Origin: Treponema sp.
GTDB taxonomy: Bacteria; Spirochaetota; Spirochaetia; Treponematales; Treponemataceae
Direction of reading: 5' to 3'
Length of the DNA: 17,400 nt
Assembly (NCBI GenBank): GCA_016297405.1
Contig: JAEDGP010000040.1
Span: 1 to 17,400, forward strand
Part shown: in pieces, positions 14,941 to 17,400 of the stretch
How positions within the stretch are numbered: position 1 is the first letter of the stretch
Layout: the number at the start of each line of letters is the position of its first letter
Notes under the pieces: generated by a model
Database searches by the model: none
What the model saw: the letters and a program-made list of their open reading frames with translations, nothing else
Told to the model about the DNA's origin: nothing
Translations under genes and position numbers: made by a program

Positions 14941-17025
14941 CTACTGAATTTCAGCCAATGACTGACCGTTAGAAACCTGAGTACCTGTGGCAGCTACAAA
15001 GTGAACTTTACCAGCTTTTGGAGCTTTTACTTCAAGTTCCATCTTCATAGATTCAAGTACGATAACTGTATCACCAGCATTTACAGAAGCACCTTCAGCT
15101 ACAGCATAGCGAAGAAGTGTTCCAGCTACTGGTGAAGGAACTGGTGTACCATCACCTGTTGCAACAGGAGATGGTACAGGTGCTGCTTTTGCAGGTGCAG
15201 CTTTAGGAGCAGGAGCAGGAGCTGGAGCAGCAACAGCACCGCCAACTGAACCAAGAGCCTGACCTGCTGTTACCTGTGAACCTGGCTGAACGCTGAATGA
15301 AACTGTACCGTCACAAGGAGCCTTTACTTCAAGTTCCATCTTCATAGATTCAAGAACGATAACTGTGTCACCCTTCTTAACTGATGTTCCTGCAGCAACT
15401 GCATGACGCAAAAGTGTACCAGCAACTGGTGAAGGAATATCTGTACCACCTGTAACTACAGCAGCAGGTGCAGGAGCGGCAGCAGGTGCAGGAGCAGCCG
15501 AAGGAGCTCCAACTGCTACATTGTAAGCTTTACCGTTTACATTTACGTTACCCTTACCGTCAGATGTTACGTTATAAGCTGTACCATTAACTGTAATTGT
15601 GTATGAACCACCGTTAGAAGCTTTTGCACAAGCTGGAGCTTCTTTCTTAGCGAATGCTGTTGCAGCATCAACTGGTCCCTTAGCCCTTTCTGCAAAGAAT
15701 TTTGGAGCTACGTTAGGGAACATTGCGTATGTAAGAACATCTTCGTCAGAACCGTTTCCACCGTTCTTCTTAGATTCTTCTACCATTTTGTCCCATTCAG
15801 GAGCAATTTCGTCAGCTGGACGGCAAGTCATAACTTTTTCCATGTTGTTCTGCTTAAGAGCTGCAGCAACAAGTTCTGGATCTGCATCTGTTGGAAGCTT
15901 ACCGAACTTACCTGTAATCAAATTACGGAAGTCCTGTGTCATTACTTTGTATGGTCCCATAAGAACGTTCATAACAGCCTGTGTACCAACGATTTGTGAT
16001 GTTGGAGTTACAAGTGGAACGTAACCTGCAGCCTTGTGAACCTTTGGAAGTTCAGCAAGAACAGCATCCATTTTGTCCCCTGCACCCTGCTGCTTAAGCT
16101 GAGATTCAAGATTAGAAAGCATTCCACCTGGAACCTGCGAAAGAAGGATACGAGTATCAGCTCCAAGGAACTTAGATTCAAGTGAAGAATAGTGTGTGCG
16201 AACTTCACGGAAGTAAGCAGCGATTTCAAGCAAAAGCTTTGTATCAAGGCCTGTATCCATGTCAGTACCTTTAAGCATTTCTACAATTGTTTCTGTAGGT
16301 GAATGTGAAGTACCCATAGACATAGAAGAAATTGCTGTATCAAGAATATCAGCACCAGCTTCTGCAGCCTTAAGGAGTGTTGCAACAGAAAGACCTGTTG
16401 TTGCGTGTGAGTGGATTTCTACTGGAAGGTCACAAACCTTCTTGATTTTTGTTACAAGGTCATAAGCTTCGTATGGCTTAAGAAGACCAGACATATCCTT
16501 AATACAGATAGAATCTGCACCAAAGTCTGCGTAAGTCTTAGCAAGCTCAGCATACTTTTCGTTTGTATGGAATGGAGTAACGGCATAAGAAATAGCCATC
16601 TGAACATCTACGCCAGACTTTTTAGCAGCCTTTGTAGCGCGTTCCATGTTACGTGGATCGTTACATGCATCAAAAATACGGAAACATCCGATACCATTCT
16701 TAGCAGCTGTTTCTACAAACTTGTCTACAACATCGTCTGCATAGTGCTTGTAACCAAGAAGGTTCTGAGCACGGAGCAACATCATGATCTTGTTGTTAGG
16801 AAGTGCTGCGTGAAGCTTGCGGAGACGTTCCCATGGATCTTCATTCAAAAAGCGGATACATGAGTCATATGTTGCTCCACCCCAACCTTCAATATATTTG
16901 TAACCAACTTTATCAAGCTTATCACAGATAGGAAGCATATCTGCAGTTGTCATACGTGTAGCGTGAAGACTCTGGTGAGCATCACGGATTACAAGTTCGG
17001 AAATTCCAACTTTTGCTTTTGCCAT
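14941..17025 (-). CDS. oadA: Oxaloacetate decarboxylase alpha subunit with two biotinyl domains
   Basis: OadA transfers the carboxyl group of oxaloacetate to biotin, leaving pyruvate. The TIM-barrel carboxyltransferase domain (about 1-300) has DAHQSLHATRM (15-25), the expected metal-site D15, the carbamylation-type lysine K176 in ICIKDMSG, and H205/H207 in IHSHATTG. The conserved carboxyltransferase C-terminal region runs to about 460. A linker with two VNG-AYNV motifs (479-485 and 496-502) and an Ala/Pro stretch leads to a biotinyl domain (about 527-595, K562 in ESMKME). A second Ala/Pro linker then leads to another biotinyl domain (about 626-694, K661 in ESMKME). One biotinyl domain is normal. 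AGAGG lies about 9 bases before the ATG. Catalysis on oxaloacetate is inferred from the OadB/OadG neighbours. Confidence 0.95.
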   Translation of the reverse strand: MAKAKVGISELVIRDAHQSLHATRMTTADMLPICDKLDKVGYKYIEGWGGATYDSCIRFLNEDPWERLRKLHAALPNNKIMMLLRAQNLLGYKHYADDVVDKFVETAAKNGIGCFRIFDACNDPRNMERATKAAKKSGVDVQMAISYAVTPFHTNEKYAELAKTYADFGADSICIKDMSGLLKPYEAYDLVTKIKKVCDLPVEIHSHATTGLSVATLLKAAEAGADILDTAISSMSMGTSHSPTETIVEMLKGTDMDTGLDTKLLLEIAAYFREVRTHYSSLESKFLGADTRILLSQVPGGMLSNLESQLKQQGAGDKMDAVLAELPKVHKAAGYVPLVTPTSQIVGTQAVMNVLMGPYKVMTQDFRNLITGKFGKLPTDADPELVAAALKQNNMEKVMTCRPADEIAPEWDKMVEESKKNGGNGSDEDVLTYAMFPNVAPKFFAERAKGPVDAATAFAKKEAPACAKASNGGSYTITVNGTAYNVTSDGKGNVNVNGKAYNVAVGAPSAAPAPAAAPAPAAVVTGGTDIPSPVAGTLLRHAVAAGTSVKKGDTVIVLESMKMELEVKAPCDGTVSFSVQPGSQVTAGQALGSVGGAVAAPAPAPAPKAAPAKAAPVPSPVATGDGTPVPSPVAGTLLRYAVAEGASVNAGDTVIVLESMKMELEVKAPKAGKVHFVAATGTQVSNGQSLAEIQ
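14944..15447 (-). repeat. In-frame duplicated biotinyl-domain coding segment
   Basis: Two segments, 15447-15241 and 15150-14944, encode the two biotinyl domains of OadA with a fixed 297-base (99-codon) offset. Around the biotin lysine the two copies are nearly identical at base level, with an uninterrupted identical stretch of about 30 bases. Elsewhere, synonymous and conservative changes are scattered. The Ala/Pro linkers before each copy are similar in composition but not in sequence. Confidence 0.9.
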
Positions 17026-17050
17026 TTAATTTACCTCTTAAAATATTTTC

Positions 17051-17314
17051 CTAGTTAGATTCTTTTTCATGAATTGCAGCTACAATTGCAGCAATTATTG
17101 CTCCCTGATCAACTGCAGGTTTTGCAGCTGCCACAGGCGTTGAAGAAGTTTTAGGTTTAGTTGTAGCGGCACCGCCCTTATCAAGTTTTAAAGCATGAAC
17201 GACAGCATGAAGCAGCTTCATACTAAAAATAAGTATGATAAGGAATCCGAATACAACACACATACCAAGCAGAGTAAGCAAGCCGCTCTGACCCAGCATT
17301 TCTGATATTGTCAT
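17051..17314 (-). CDS. oadG: Oxaloacetate decarboxylase gamma subunit
   Basis: OadG is a small membrane subunit that holds the alpha and beta subunits together and promotes assembly. The 87 residues contain a single membrane helix (about 12-33, LLTLLGMCVVFGFLIILIF), a Lys/Thr/Pro/Ala linker, and a C-terminal helix IIAAIVAAIHEKESN, as in other gamma chains whose C-terminus contacts OadA. Sequence conservation in this family is low, so the call relies on length, layout and position directly before oadA. A strong GGAGG ribosome site lies 4 bases before the ATG. It is the first gene of oadG-oadA-oadB; 25 bases separate it from oadA. Confidence 0.9.
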   Translation of the reverse strand: MTISEMLGQSGLLTLLGMCVVFGFLIILIFSMKLLHAVVHALKLDKGGAATTKPKTSSTPVAAAKPAVDQGAIIAAIVAAIHEKESN

Positions 17315-17361
17315 ATGTCCTCCAAAACAGACGCTTTTAGTTTAAAGTTTTTGGCTTATAA

Positions 17362-17390
17362 ATTATAAATAAATAATTTAATATGTTCAA
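17362..17390 (-). promoter_or_regulatory. Promoter for oadG-oadA-oadB
   Basis: On the minus strand TTGAAC (17390-17385, 4/6) is followed after 17 bases by TATAAT (17367-17362, 6/6), within very A/T-rich DNA. The expected start near 17355 gives a leader of about 40 bases ending in the strong oadG ribosome site. No operator or riboswitch is evident in that leader. Confidence 0.7.
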
Positions 17391-17400
17391 CTAAACCAAG

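Noticed and set aside
15030..15350. Long direct repeats as a CRISPR-like or mobile repeat
   Set aside because: The repeats are in frame and encode the two ESMKME biotin sites; they are a coding duplication.

Overview
The window reads as chromosomal DNA of a spirochaete, most likely a host-associated Treponema. The basis is moderate GC content, a three-gene biotin-dependent sodium-pump operon (oadG-oadA-oadB), spirochaete-style lipoproteins with relaxed lipoboxes, and an envelope gene set (TPR lipoproteins, an MltD-like transglycosylase, an OmpA protein with an LPP20-like middle domain) whose architecture I recognise from treponemes. This assignment is inference from protein features; no rRNA or tRNA is present to confirm it.

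Layout. (1) 1-3127, minus strand: ndk, gpsA and ffh, probably one operon driven by a strong promoter only 9 bases upstream of the ndk ATG. A palindromic repeat lies downstream of ffh. (2) 3119-4156: ispH, bounded below by a GC-rich, heavily structured element of about 110 bp and above by a textbook terminator whose 3' arm appears to double as the ispH -35 region. (3) 4184-7532, minus: yajC-secD-secF, the accessory Sec export complex, with its own extended -10 promoter. (4) 7564-9938, minus: a six-helix membrane protein made of three similar units, coupled through a TTGA overlap to a large TPR lipoprotein. (5) 10024-13342, plus, divergent from (4): a lipoprotein with TPR-like helices, an MltD-like lytic transglycosylase and an OmpA-family protein. 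(6) 13344-13447: a composite structured region between convergent genes, holding a second copy of the palindromic repeat inside an 11-bp inverted repeat. (7) 13469-17390, minus: oadG-oadA-oadB with a good promoter.

How the parts fit. Oad couples oxaloacetate decarboxylation to sodium export and so feeds the ion gradient. YajC-SecDF can use an ion gradient to drive late steps of protein export, which serves the many lipoproteins and envelope proteins encoded in the divergent block. ffh (SRP) and gpsA (glycerol phosphate for phospholipids) also concern membrane biogenesis.

The most unusual points are an OadA with two tandem biotinyl domains and two lysine acceptor sites, an OadB with a signal-peptide-bearing N-terminal extension, two apparently leaderless genes (ndk, ispH), and two kinds of palindromic intergenic element. 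I see no CRISPR array, tRNA, rRNA, prophage or transposase gene. Nothing here is clearly a wholly new system; most genes are conserved housekeeping or envelope functions.
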